Shown piece after piece: positions 18,053 to 29,700 of a stretch of DNA of 64,000 nt (position 1 is the stretch's first letter; each line of letters starts with the position of its first letter). Under the pieces are notes generated by a model, which made no database searches, had not been told where the DNA came from, and was given only the letters and a program-made list of their open reading frames with translations. The DNA comes from Streptomyces sp. SID13726. GTDB lineage: Bacteria > Actinomycetota > Actinomycetes > Streptomycetales > Streptomycetaceae. The DNA is taken from assembly GCF_010548375.1 (NCBI RefSeq), contig NZ_JAAGLY010000002.1, positions 744,001 to 808,000 on the forward strand. The letters run 5' to 3'. Both the position numbers and the translations under genes were made by a program.

Positions 18053-21000
18053 CGCACGACCTGCCCGGCACTCGGGCCGAGGAGGGCGCCGGGACGGGCG
18101 CTCCCGGCGGTGACCGGACCGAGCGGATGGTGGAGGCGCTGCGCCGCTCCCTGCGGGAGAACAAGCGCCTCCAGCAGCGGAACCGCCGGCTGGAGGAGGC
18201 CCGGCACGAACCGGTCGCCATCGTCGGGTTGGGCTGCCGCTACCCGGGGGACGTCCGCACGCCCGAGGAGTTCTGGGAGCTGCTGAACGAGGGGCGGGAC
18301 GCGATCACGCCGTTCCCGGCCGATCGCGGCTGGGACGCGGGGCTGTACGACCCGGACCCCGACCGGCCGGGCCACAGCTATGTGCGGCACGGCGGGTTCC
18401 TGCGGGACGCCGACCGGTTCGACGCCGGGTTCTTCGGGGTCAGCCCGCGTGAGGCGCTCATCATGGACCCGCAGCAGCGGCTGCTCCTGGAGACCTCGTG
18501 GGAGGCCGTCGAGCGCTCCGGCATCGACCCGACGTCACTGCGCGGCAGCCGTACGGGAGTGTTCGTCGGCGCGGCCCCGCACGGTTACGGCGGCCCCGGT
18601 GTGCCGACCTCGTCGGAGGGCGGCGAGGGCTATGTGCTGACCGGCACCGCGCTCAGCGTGGCGTCGGGCCGGCTGGCGTACACGTTCGGCCTCGAAGGCC
18701 CGGCGATCACCGTCGAGACGGCGTGCTCGGCGTCGCTGGTCGCGCTGCACCTGGCGGTGCGGTCGCTGCGGGACGGCGAGTGCGAACTGGCCCTGGTGGG
18801 AGGGGCGTCCGTGATGGCCCGCCCCTTCATGTTCGTGGAGTTCAGCAGGCAGCGCGGGCTCGCGCCGGACGGCCGTTGCAAGCCGTTCGCCGCCGCTGCG
18901 GACGGCACCGCGTGGGGCGAGGGTGTCGGCATGCTCGTAGTGGAGCGGCTGTCGGACGCCCGGCGGCACGGGCACCGGGTGCTGGCCGTCGTCCGCGGCA
19001 GCGCCGTCAACCAGGACGGCGCCTCCGCCGGTCTGACCGTGCCCAGCGGCCTCGCCCAACAGCGCCTGATCCGGGCGGCGTTGGCCGACGCCCGCCTCAC
19101 CCCGGCCGAGGTCGACGCGGTGGAGGCGCACGGCACCGGCACCAAGCTGGGCGATCCGATCGAGGCACAGGCGCTGCTGGCGACGTACGGGAAGAACCGT
19201 ACGGAACCACTGTGGCTGGGCTCGGTGAAGTCCAACATCGGTCACACCACCCACGCGGCCGGTGTCACCGGGGTCATCAAGGCGGTGCTCGCGCTGCGGC
19301 ACGGGGTGCTGCCGGCGACCCTGCACCTGGACGAACCGACCCCGCACGTCGACTGGTCGGAGGGCGCCGTACGACCGCTCGGTGAGCGCCGCCCATGGCC
19401 GTCCACCGACCGGCTCCGGCGTGCGGCGGTGTCGTCGTTCGGGATCAGCGGCACCAACGCGCATGTCATCCTGGAGCAGGCCGAGGAGTCCGACGCGCGC
19501 GGTGGCACGGGCCCGGAGGCCAGGACCGGTCAACCGGCGCTCGTGCCCTGGCAGTTGTCCGCCGCCACCCCTCAGGCGCTGTGCGCCCAGGCCGAACGGC
19601 TGCACGCGGCGGTCGTGGCGCACCCGGACCTCGAACCGGCCGCGCTCGCCCTCCCGTTGGCGGTGGAGCGGGCCAGCTTGGAGCACCGTGCCGTGATCCT
19701 CGGCACCGGCCGCGAGGAACTGGTCGCGGGGCTGGAGGAGTTGCGTCGCGGAACGGCCAGGTCGTCGGGTCAGGTCGTCACCGGCCGAAAGGCGGCGGGC
19801 AGCGGCACCGCGTTCCTGTTCACCGGGCAGGGCGCGCAACGAGCCGCCATGGGAAGGGAGTTGTACGCCGCCCAGCCGGTGTTCGCCGAATCCCTGGACC
19901 GGATCTGCGCGCTGTTCGAGGAGCGGGCGGATCTACGGCTGCGGGAGGTGCTGTTCGCCGACCAGGGCTCGCGGCAGGCGGAGCTGCTGGACCGTACGCA
20001 GTGGACGCAGGCCGCGCTGTTCGCCCTTGAGGTGAGCCTGTACCGGCTGGTCGAGTCCTGGGGGCTGCGGCCCGGTCATCTGCTGGGTCACTCCATCGGC
20101 GAGCTGTCCGCCGCGCATGTCGCGGGGGTCTTCTCGCTCGACGACGCGGTCACGGCGGTGGCGGCGCGCGGACGGCTCATGCAGGAGCTGCCGGCCGGCG
20201 GGCTGATGGCGGCCGTCGAGGCGACCGAGGAGGAGGTCGCCGAACTGCTCGCACAGCGCGCGGACCACACGGGCCGGGCGGACCTTGCCGGGATCGCCGC
20301 CGTCAACGGACCGGCCTCCGTGGTCGTTTCGGGTGACGAGGACGTGGTGCGGGCGGTGGCCGCCGCACTTCGGGACCGCGGGCGGCGGACGAAGGAGCTG
20401 TCCGTGAGCCACGCGTTCCACTCACCGCGCATGGACGGCATGCTGGAGGACTTCCGCAAGGTCGTGGCGTCGCTGGACCTGCGTGAGCCGCGGATCCCGG
20501 TCGTCTCCAACGTCACCGGCCGTACGGCCACTTCGGCCGAGCTCCGCTCCGCCGACCACTGGGTGCGGCACGTCCGTGAGGCGGTGCGTTTCCACGACGG
20601 TGTGCGCACGCTGCTGGGCCAGGGAGTGCGCACCTTCCTGGAGTTGGGGCCGGACGGGGTGCTGTCCGCGATGACCCGGGACACCTCCGCCGCCGTACTG
20701 CCCGAGGAGGGGCACGCGGACGTGCTCGCGGTGCCGCTGCTGCGCCGTGACCGCCCCGAGGTCCGCACTGTCCTCGGGGCGGTGGCCGAGGCGCACGTCC
20801 GGGGCGCCGCCGTGGACTGGCGGGCCCTGCTGACGGCCTCCGGTGCCGGAGGAGCGCTGCCGTTCGAGCTGCCGACGTACGCCTTCCAGGGCGAGCGCTA
20901 CTGGCTGGACGGCGGCGAGGACGCGCCGACGGAGCCGGGTGATCTCGGGCTGGCACCCGCCGGGCATCCGCTGCTCGGTGCCGTGCTCACTCCGGTGGAC

Positions 21001-23748
21001 GGTGACGGGCTGGTCCTCACCGGCCGGCTGTCGTCCCGCGCGCCGGGCTGGCTCGGCGACCATGTGCTGCTGGGTTCGATCGTGGTCCCGGGCACCGCGT
21101 ATCTCGATCTGGCCTTGCACGCGGGCCGGTTGACGGGCTGCGGGACGGTGGAGGAGCTGGTCCAGGAGCATCCGCTGGTCCTCGGTGAGGACGACACCGT
21201 GCACATCCAGCTCACCGTCGGCCCGGACGACGGCGGCCGCAGGCGCTTCACCGTGGCCTCCCGCCCGGCGTCCGCGGCACAGTCCGAGGACGAGGCCGCC
21301 GCACGCTTCTGGACCCACCATGCGGGCGGTGTGCTGTCGGCCGCCGACGCCTCCGAGGGCCTTGGACTGGCGGGTGTGTGGCCGCCCGCCGGGGCCGAGC
21401 CGGTGGACCTCAGCGGCTTCTACGACGCCATCGCGCTCGACGGCTACCCGTACGGTCCGTCGTTCAAGGGCCTGCGCGCGATGTGGAGTTCGGGCGGAGA
21501 CGTCTTCGCCGAGGTCGAGCTGCCCGAGCCGTTCCGTGCGGAGGCGGCCCGTTACGGCGTCCATCCCGCGCTTCTGGACGCCGCGCTGCACACCAGCCTG
21601 GGCGACACCGGCGTGCGGGTGGCGCTGCCGTTCGCCTGGCAGGGTGTGCGGCTGCACCGCTCCGGTGCCGACTCGTTGCGGGTCCGGGTCACCTCGCTCG
21701 GCGAGGACACGATGTCCGTGCTGGTGACGGACGTGGACGGGGCTCCGGTGGCCTCGGTGGAGTCGCTGCGGTTCCGGCCGGTCACCACCGAGCATCTGCG
21801 GGCCGCCGCACGGCACCGGGACACGGACAGCCTCTTCCAGGTCGGGTGGCAGCCGCCGGCCTCAGCCGCGCGGGCGGTCCGGGATGTCGTCGCCCTGGGC
21901 GCCGGCGCGCTGCCGGAAGGTCTGGCCGTCGAGACGTTCACCGACCCGGCCGCGCTGGGGGACGCCGTGGCGAACGGACGACCTGTTCCCGACGCGGTGC
22001 TCTGGGACTGCGCGGCTGCGGTGCCCGCCGGCGCGGACCTCCCGACGGCGGCACGTGCCGTCCAACAGGCGGTGCGGTCCGTGCTCGTGGCCTGGGCCGC
22101 CGACGAACGGCTCACCGGCACAAGGCTGTTCGTGGTCACCCGGGACGCGGTGGCCGCGGCCGCCTCGGACGCCGTACGGGGACTTGAACAGGCACCGGTG
22201 TGGGGGCTCGTGCGGGCCGCACAGGCGGAGCATCCCGACCGGTTCGTGCTCCTCGACGTGGACGAGGCGACGGGCCGGTGGCACACGGCCATGGGCAGCG
22301 ACGAACCTCAGCTCGCATTCCGTGAAGGGGCTTTGCTGGCACCCCGACTGCTGCGCTCGCCGGCGATCCCCTCGGGCGAACCGGCACCGGTCCCGGGTCT
22401 CGGCCCCGACGGTACGGTCCTGGTCACGGGCGGCACCGGCGCCCTCGGCAGTCTGATCGCCCGGCATCTGGTGACCGAACACGGCGTGCGCAGGCTGGTG
22501 TTGCTCAGCCGGGGCGGGGCACAGGCACCCGGGGCCCGGGAACTGACGGACGCGCTGGGCATGTTGGGCGCCGACGTGGTCGTAGAGGCGTGTGATGCCG
22601 CCGACCGCGACGCCCTGTCTGCCGTGCTGGACCGGATTCCGGCCGCGCATCCGCTGACGGCGGTGATCCACGCGGCGGGTGTCGTCGACGACGGTGTGCT
22701 GGACTCGGCGACTCCCGAGACCGTGGACGCGGTCCTGCGGCCGAAGCTGGACGCCGCCTGGCATCTGCACGAGCTGACCCGGGAGGCGGCGTCGCCGCTC
22801 TTCGTGCTGTTCTCCTCCACCACGGCCACGCTCGGGGCCGCGGGCCAGAGTGCCTACGCGGCGGCCAACGCGTTTCTCGACGCCTTCGCCCAGCACCGCG
22901 CGGCCCTGGGGCTCCCGGCGCTCTCGCTGGCCTGGGGCGCGTGGGACGCGGGGATGGCGGCGCGCCTGGACGACACCGCTCTTCGCCGCTTCCGGCGCTC
23001 CGGCGTCCTGTCGCTGTCCCCCGAGGACGGACTCGCCCTGTTCGACACCGCCCTTGCGGTGCCCGGGGCGCCCCGCACGCTGGTGCCGGTGCGCCTCGAC
23101 ACGGCCGCGCTGCGCGGTGCCGGCGACGCCGTGCCCGTACTGCTGCGCGGGCTGGTGCGGCCGCCGGCCCGGACCGCGGCGGCCGGGGCGCCGGCACCGG
23201 AGGACGCCTCGGGTGTGCTGCGGCGGCGGCTCACCGGGGTCGACGGGGAGGAGCGGGAGCGGATCGTGCTGGACCTGGTGCGCCGTACGGTCGCCGAGGT
23301 GCTCGGGCACGCCGACGCCTCCGCGGTGTCTCCGCGGCGCACCTTCAACGACCTGGGGCTCGACTCTCTGACGGCCGTGGAGCTGCGCAACCGGCTGGCC
23401 GCCGTCACCGGGCTACGGCTGCCCGCGACCCTCGTCTTCGACCATCCGACGGCCCAGGCGCTCACCGGCTACGTGGACGGCGTACTGCCCCGGGGCGACG
23501 CGCCCTCGGCGGAGCCCGTACTCGCCGAACTCGACCGGCTGGGGCGGGCGTTGGCCGGTGTCGCAGCCGATCACCCCGACCGCGACCGGGTCGCCGCGCG
23601 GCTGCGGGCGCTCGTCGCCGACTGGGGTCTTTGCCTGACGGCGACGGCATCGTCCAAGACACCGCCAAAGGTGGCGGATGCGGACCTGGAGTCGGCCGAC
23701 GACGACGAGGTCTTCGACTTCATCACCAACGAACTCGGGATCTCCTGA
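18049..23748 (+). CDS. Type I PKS module: KS-AT(malonyl)-DH-KR-ACP
   Basis: This 1899-residue protein is one complete extension module. A basic coiled-coil docking region (~22-50) precedes a KS (~58-485) with TACSAS (Cys ~226), EAHGTGT and SNIGHT. The AT (~588-890) has GQGAQ, GHSIGE and HAFH, the malonyl-CoA pattern. The DH (~968-1245) has [10 protein letters not shown] and DAALH, so the His and Asp are present. The KR has TGGTGALG (~1465), SSTTATLG and YAAAN, plus a VDD motif matching the B-type (LDD) family. The ACP carries GLDSL (Ser ~1773). It should add one malonyl unit and leave a double bond. The GTG start at 18049 overlaps the previous stop and has GGAAAGGA upstream. Confidence 0.92.
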   Translation: MTHDLPGTRAEEGAGTGAPGGDRTERMVEALRRSLRENKRLQQRNRRLEEARHEPVAIVGLGCRYPGDVRTPEEFWELLNEGRDAITPFPADRGWDAGLYDPDPDRPGHSYVRHGGFLRDADRFDAGFFGVSPREALIMDPQQRLLLETSWEAVERSGIDPTSLRGSRTGVFVGAAPHGYGGPGVPTSSEGGEGYVLTGTALSVASGRLAYTFGLEGPAITVETACSASLVALHLAVRSLRDGECELALVGGASVMARPFMFVEFSRQRGLAPDGRCKPFAAAADGTAWGEGVGMLVVERLSDARRHGHRVLAVVRGSAVNQDGASAGLTVPSGLAQQRLIRAALADARLTPAEVDAVEAHGTGTKLGDPIEAQALLATYGKNRTEPLWLGSVKSNIGHTTHAAGVTGVIKAVLALRHGVLPATLHLDEPTPHVDWSEGAVRPLGERRPWPSTDRLRRAAVSSFGISGTNAHVILEQAEESDARGGTGPEARTGQPALVPWQLSAATPQALCAQAERLHAAVVAHPDLEPAALALPLAVERASLEHRAVILGTGREELVAGLEELRRGTARSSGQVVTGRKAAGSGTAFLFTGQGAQRAAMGRELYAAQPVFAESLDRICALFEERADLRLREVLFADQGSRQAELLDRTQWTQAALFALEVSLYRLVESWGLRPGHLLGHSIGELSAAHVAGVFSLDDAVTAVAARGRLMQELPAGGLMAAVEATEEEVAELLAQRADHTGRADLAGIAAVNGPASVVVSGDEDVVRAVAAALRDRGRRTKELSVSHAFHSPRMDGMLEDFRKVVASLDLREPRIPVVSNVTGRTATSAELRSADHWVRHVREAVRFHDGVRTLLGQGVRTFLELGPDGVLSAMTRDTSAAVLPEEGHADVLAVPLLRRDRPEVRTVLGAVAEAHVRGAAVDWRALLTASGAGGALPFELPTYAFQGERYWLDGGEDAPTEPGDLGLAPAGHPLLGAVLTPVDGDGLVLTGRLSSRAPGWLGDHVLLGSIVVPGTAYLDLALHAGRLTGCGTVEELVQEHPLVLGEDDTVHIQLTVGPDDGGRRRFTVASRPASAAQSEDEAAARFWTHHAGGVLSAADASEGLGLAGVWPPAGAEPVDLSGFYDAIALDGYPYGPSFKGLRAMWSSGGDVFAEVELPEPFRAEAARYGVHPALLDAALHTSLGDTGVRVALPFAWQGVRLHRSGADSLRVRVTSLGEDTMSVLVTDVDGAPVASVESLRFRPVTTEHLRAAARHRDTDSLFQVGWQPPASAARAVRDVVALGAGALPEGLAVETFTDPAALGDAVANGRPVPDAVLWDCAAAVPAGADLPTAARAVQQAVRSVLVAWAADERLTGTRLFVVTRDAVAAAASDAVRGLEQAPVWGLVRAAQAEHPDRFVLLDVDEATGRWHTAMGSDEPQLAFREGALLAPRLLRSPAIPSGEPAPVPGLGPDGTVLVTGGTGALGSLIARHLVTEHGVRRLVLLSRGGAQAPGARELTDALGMLGADVVVEACDAADRDALSAVLDRIPAAHPLTAVIHAAGVVDDGVLDSATPETVDAVLRPKLDAAWHLHELTREAASPLFVLFSSTTATLGAAGQSAYAAANAFLDAFAQHRAALGLPALSLAWGAWDAGMAARLDDTALRRFRRSGVLSLSPEDGLALFDTALAVPGAPRTLVPVRLDTAALRGAGDAVPVLLRGLVRPPARTAAAGAPAPEDASGVLRRRLTGVDGEERERIVLDLVRRTVAEVLGHADASAVSPRRTFNDLGLDSLTAVELRNRLAAVTGLRLPATLVFDHPTAQALTGYVDGVLPRGDAPSAEPVLAELDRLGRALAGVAADHPDRDRVAARLRALVADWGLCLTATASSKTPPKVADADLESADDDEVFDFITNELGIS

Positions 23749-23778
23749 CCCGTGCGGAACAGAGAGGGGAGCACCACC

Positions 23779-26700
23779 GTGGCGACCAGCGAGACCACCG
23801 AGGACAAACTCCGGTACTTCCTGAAGAAGGTCACGGCCGACCTCCGGCAGACCCGGGAGCGGCTGACCGAGCTGGAGTCCGCCGAGGGCGAGCCGATCGC
23901 CGTCGTCGGCATGTCGTGCCGGTATCCGGGGGGCGTGGAGTCCGCGGACGGGCTGTGGGACCTGGTCGTGGCGGGCCGGGACACGACGTCCCCGTTCCCG
24001 ACCGACCGCGGCTGGGACGTGGAGTCGCTGTACGACCCGGACCCGGACACCCCGCGGACGACGAACACCCGCGAGGGCGGTTTCGTCGAGGGGGCCGACC
24101 GGTTCGACGCCGGGTTCTTCGGCATCGGGCCGCAGGAGGCCCTCGCCATGGACCCGCAGCAGCGGCTGCTCCTGGAGACCTCCTGGGAGGCGTTCGAGCA
24201 CGCCGGGATCGACCCGACGACGCTGCGGGGCAGCCGCACGGGGGTGTTCATGGGCACCGGCCAGCAGGACTACGGCACCCTGCTGCGGCACGACCCGCAG
24301 CACCTGGAGGGCTATCTGATCAGCGGTCTCACCGCGAGCATCCTCTCGGGCCGGCTGGCGTACGTGTTCGGCCTCGAAGGTCCGGCGCTCACCGTCGACA
24401 CGGCGTGCTCGGCGTCCCTTGCCGCCCTGCACGTGGCGGTGCAGTCGCTGCGGCGAGGGGAGAGCGAGCTGGCGCTGGCCGGCGGGGCGACGGTGATGGC
24501 GACGCCGTTCATGTTCACGGAGACGGCACGGCAGCGCGGTGTCGCCGCCGACGGCCGCTGCAAGGCGTTCGCCGCCGCCGCGGACGGCACGGGATTCAGC
24601 GAGGGCGCCGGGGTCCTCGTACTGGAGCGGCTGTCGGACGCGCGCCGGCACGGGCGCCGGGTGCTGGCCGTCGTGCGGGGCAGCGCGGTCAACCAGGACG
24701 GCGCGTCCAACGGACTGACCGCGCCCAGCGGGCCCTCCCAGCAGCGCGTGATCCACGAGGCCCTCGCGGACGCCCACCTCTCCCCCGCCGACGTCGATGT
24801 GGTGGAGGCGCACGGCACCGGCACCCGGCTGGGCGACCCCATCGAGGCGCAGGCGCTGCTCGCGACGTACGGTCAGGGGCGTGAACAGCCTTTGTGGCTG
24901 GGCTCGTTGAAATCCAACATCGGGCACACGCAGGCCGCCGCGGGGGTCGGCGGCATCATCAAGATGGTCATGGCGATGCGTCACGGCGTACTGCCCGCGA
25001 CCCTCCATGTCGACGCGCCCACCCCGCACGTCGACTGGTCGGCTGGCCGGGTGGAACTGCTCACCGAGCGGCGGGAGTGGCCCGCCACCGGCCGGCCCCG
25101 GCGTGCCGCGGTCTCGTCCTTCGGTGTCAGCGGCACCAACGCGCACGTGGTGCTGGAGGAGGCGCCCGCCGAGACACCGGAGCCGGTGGCCGCCTCCGTC
25201 GCACCCCTCGCAGCCGTCGTCCCGCTCGCCCTCTCGGCCCGTGACGGTGCCGCGCTGCGGGCGCAGGCGGAGCGGCTGGCCGCGCTTGTCGACACGCTCC
25301 CGGACACACCCGAGCATCCACTCGAAGGCGTACGGGAGGTGGCGCACGCCCTCCTCGCCCAGCGGGCCACGCTCGACCACCGCGCGGTGGTCCTCGGCGC
25401 CGACCGGGACGAACTCCTCGCCGGGCTGAGGGCGTTGGCGGCCGGAACCGCGGCTCCCGGTGTGGTCACGGGGCAGGGGGCGTACGAGCGGCCGGTGTTC
25501 GTCTTCCCGGGCCAGGGCTCGCAGTGGATCGGCATGGCCACCGAACTGCTCAAGACCTCCGACGTGTTCGCGCGGTCGATCGCCGACTGCGAGGCCGCGC
25601 TGGCCCCGTACGTCGACTGGTCGCTGACGGAGCTGCTGTGCGGCGGGGAGCGGCTGACGCGGTCCGTCGACGTGCAGCCCGCCCTGTTCTCGGTGATGGT
25701 CTCCCTGGCCGCCCTGTGGCGGTCACTGGGCATCGAGCCCGCCGCTGTGATCGGCCACTCCCAGGGGGAGATCGCCGCCGCCGTGGTCGCGGGCGCGCTC
25801 AGCCTGGAGGACGGCGCGAAGGTCGTCGCCCTGCGCGCGCAGGCCCTGCTGGCGGTCACCGGGCGGGGCGGGCTGGTGCCGCTGGCGGTGTCCGAGGAGC
25901 GGGCCCGGCAGCTGATCGAGCCGTGGCAGGGCCGGATGCACGTGGCCGTCGTCAACGGCCCCGGCGCCACCGTCGTCGCCGGGGAGCCCGGCGACCTCGA
26001 CGAACTCGTCGCCCGGTGCGCGGAGTTGGAGATCCGGGCCCGCCGTATCGACGCCGACTACGCCTCCCACTCCCCCTACGTCGAACCCGTCAGGGACGAT
26101 GTCCTGCGCGCGCTGTCGGACATCACACCGCGCACCGCGACGATCCCCTTCTACTCGACGGTCACCGGTGAACCCGTCGACACCGCACGGCTGGACGCCG
26201 AGTACTGGTACACGAACCTCCGGCAGACCGTGCGTCTGACCGACGCGGTCCGCACCGCCTTCACCGAGGGGCACTCCGCGTTCGTCGAGTGCAGCCCGCA
26301 CCCCGTGCTCACCCTCGCGCTCGAAGCCATCGCCGAGGAGGCGGAGCGGGACATCCTCGTCACCGGCACCCTGCGCCGGGACGAGGGCGGCTGGCCGCGC
26401 CTGCTCACGTCCGCGGCCCATGTCCACAGTCACGGGGTGCCGGTGGACTGGAGCGGGTTCACGACACCGCCCGGCCGGGTGCTGGACCTGCCCGCCTATC
26501 CCTTCCAGCGGGCCCGCTACTGGGTGGAGCGCCGGCCCACGGACACCGTGCCCGGGCCCGTCATGGGCGGAGTGCCCGCGTTCGCGGACAGGGACAGCGG
26601 CTCGGAAGGCACCGAACTGGCGCGCCGGCTGGCCGAGTTGCCGGAGAGCGAGCGGCAGCAGCTGGTGCTCGACCTCGTGGTGGACGAGGCCACCGCCGTA

Positions 26701-29700
26701 CTGGGCCGGCCCACGCCCGTCGGCCCCGCCGGGACCTTCAACGACCTCGGCTTCGCCTCGCTGACCGCCGTGGAGCTGCGCAACCGGCTGCGGGCCGCGA
26801 CCGGCGCCCGCCTGTCCGCGTCCGTCGTCTTCGACTACCCGACCCCGCAGGCCCTGGCCGGGCATGTGCTCGACCGGCTGGCCGGCACCCGTGACCGCGC
26901 CCCGGTGTCCGGCACCGGCACGGTCCCGGACGACGACCCGATCGCGATCGTCGCGATGGCGTGCCGCTACCCCGGGGACGTGCGGGGTCCCGAGGACCTG
27001 TGGCGGCTGGTCGACGACGGCTCCGACGCGATCTCCCTCTTCCCCGAGGACCGCGGCTGGGACCTGGACGCGATCTACGACCCGGACCCGGAGCGGGTCG
27101 GCCACACCTACACGCGCGAGGGCGGCTTCCTCGGCGACGCCGACCGCTTCGACGCGGCGTTCTTCGGGATCAGCCCGCGCGAGGCCCTGGCCATGGACCC
27201 GCATCAGCGGCTGCTCCTGGAGACCTCCTGGCAGCTGTTCGAGCACGCCGGCATCGACCCGACGGGCCTGCGCGGCAGCCGTACGGGGGTCTTCGCGGGC
27301 GTTGCCGGGCAGGACTATCCGCAACTGGTGGCCGGGACGTCCGCGCGGCAGGGCATCGAGGTCTTCCTGATGACGGGCAGCGCGGCGAGCGTGCTGTCCG
27401 GGCGGCTCTCCTACACCTTCGGTCTTGAGGGTCCGGCGGTGACCGTGGACACCGCGTGCTCGTCGTCGCTGGTGGCGCTGCATCTGGCGGCGCAGTCCCT
27501 GCGGGCGGGCGAGTGCGAGCTGGCGCTGGCCGGCGGGGTCACCATGATGGCGACGCCGGACGCGTTCATCTCGTTCAGCCGGACGGGCGGGCTGTCCCCC
27601 GACGGCCGCTGCAAGCCGTTCTCGGCCGCCGCCGACGGTACGAGCTGGGGCGAGGGCGTCGGTCTGGTACTGCTGGAGCGGCTGTCGGACGCCCGGCGCA
27701 AGGGACACCGGGTGCTGGCCGTCCTGCGCGGCACCGCCACCAACCAGGACGGTGCCAGCAACGGCCTCGCAGCCCCCAACGGCCCCGCCCAGCAGCGGGT
27801 CATACGACAGGCCCTGGCCAACGCCCGTCTCACCGCCGCCGACGTCGACGCTGTCGAGGCCCACGGCACCGGCACCACGCTCGGCGACCCGATCGAGGCC
27901 CAGGCCCTGCTGGAGACCTACGGCCAGGACCGGTCCTCCGGCCTGCCGCTGTGGGTGGGCTCGGTGAAGTCCAACATCGGGCATACGGCGGCGGCGGCCG
28001 GTGTGGCCGGTGTGATCAAGATGGTGCAGGCGATGCGACACGGCGTCCTGCCGCGCACCCTGCACCTCACCGAACCGACCCCGCACGTCGACTGGTCGGC
28101 CGGTGCGGTGGAGCTGCTGTCCGAGGCGGTGCCGTGGCCGGAGACCGGGCGGCCACGGCGGGCCGGGGTGTCGGCGTTCGGGATCAGCGGGACGAACGCG
28201 CATGTGATTCTGGAGCAGGCGCCTTCGGATCCGGAGCGGGCGCCCTGGAATGCGGAGCAGGTGCCTTCGGAACCGGAGCAGGAACGTTCGGAACTGGAGC
28301 AGGCGCCCTCGGAACCGGAGCAGGCCCCCTCGAAGGACGTGTCGGAACCGGCCGAGGCGCCCTCCGCCCCGTCTCCCGGAACTACCGCGCCCCCGACGCC
28401 CCTCCCCTGGCTGCTGTCGGCGCACAGCGCGGCGGCCCTGCGAGCCCAGGCCGAGCGGCTGCTCGGGTATCTCGCCGAGCGGCCCGGCGCGGACCTTCCG
28501 GCCGTGGCCGGGACCCTGGCCCTCAACCGTGCCGCCCTGCCGCATCGCGCTGTGGTCGTCGGTGCCGACGAAGCGACCCTCGGGGCGGGACTCGCCGCCC
28601 TGGAGTCCGGCGCCTCGTCCCCGGGCCTCGTGCGCGGTACGGCCGTCCCCGGCCGCCTCGGTCTCCTCTTCCCCGGCGACGCGGACCAAGTCCATGGCAC
28701 TGGGCGGGAGTTGTACGAGCGGTACCCGGTTTTCGCGGGAGCGCTCGACGAACTCTGCGACACCCTGGACCGCGAGCTGAACCCCGAGGCCGACCCGGAC
28801 CGGCCCCGGCTGCGCAAGGCGCTGTTCGCCGAGCCCGGCACCCCGCAGGCGGCTCTGCTGGACGAGACCGGGTACGCCCAGGCCGCGTCGTTCGCCGTCG
28901 GTGCCGCGTCGTTCTGGCTGTTGCAGTCGTGGGACGTCGTCCCGGACGTGCTGGGCGGCCACGCGGTCGGCGAGCTGACGGCCCTGTACGCGGCGGGCGT
29001 GCTGTCGGCGGAGGACGCCTGCCGGCTGGTGGTGGCGCGGGCCCGGCTGATGGGCTCAGCATCCGGCAAGGAGTCGGTCCTGTCGGACAGTTCCTTGGCG
29101 GAGTTCGGCGAGCTGGCGAGCGCGATCGCCTTCCAACCGCCCCGGATCGCCCTCCTCTCGAACCCTGCGGCCGAACCCCAGTACTGGACAAGTCACTTGC
29201 GCGAGCCCTCCGGCGCCCGCGAGATCGTGAACGCATTGCTGAAGGCCGACGTCACGACAGTGCTCGTAGCGGGCGCCGGTGGTGAACTCACGGCGCTCTC
29301 GCGGGAGTCGGGGGCCGGACGTCCAGGCCGCCCGGACATCGCGGCCGTACCCCTGCTCGACCCCGGCCTGCCGGAACCGCAGAGCGCATTGGAGGCGCTG
29401 GCCCGGCTGCACGTCCGCGGGGTACGTATCGACTGGTCCGCCGTCCTGGACGTACCAGCGGGCGCCCATGTCGACCTCCCCACCTACGCGTTCCAACGCC
29501 GGCGTTTCTGGCCGGACGGCACGCTCCGGGCCGTGTCCACGGCTGCCCCGAAGGCAGAGCCGACCACGGCCCCCGCCGCCCGACTCCACGCACAGCTCAA
29601 CCCGCTCACCGCACGCGCCCGTGAAGCCGTACTGCGCGGCCTGATCGCCCGGCATGTCGCCACGGCCCTCGGACACACCGAGACCACGGAGGTCGAAGCC

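Noticed and set aside
25723..28962. Leftward open frame of about 1080 codons inside the bimodular PKS gene
   Set aside because: It is antisense to intact KS and AT domains and has a low-complexity Gly/Arg/Gln pattern; no motif.
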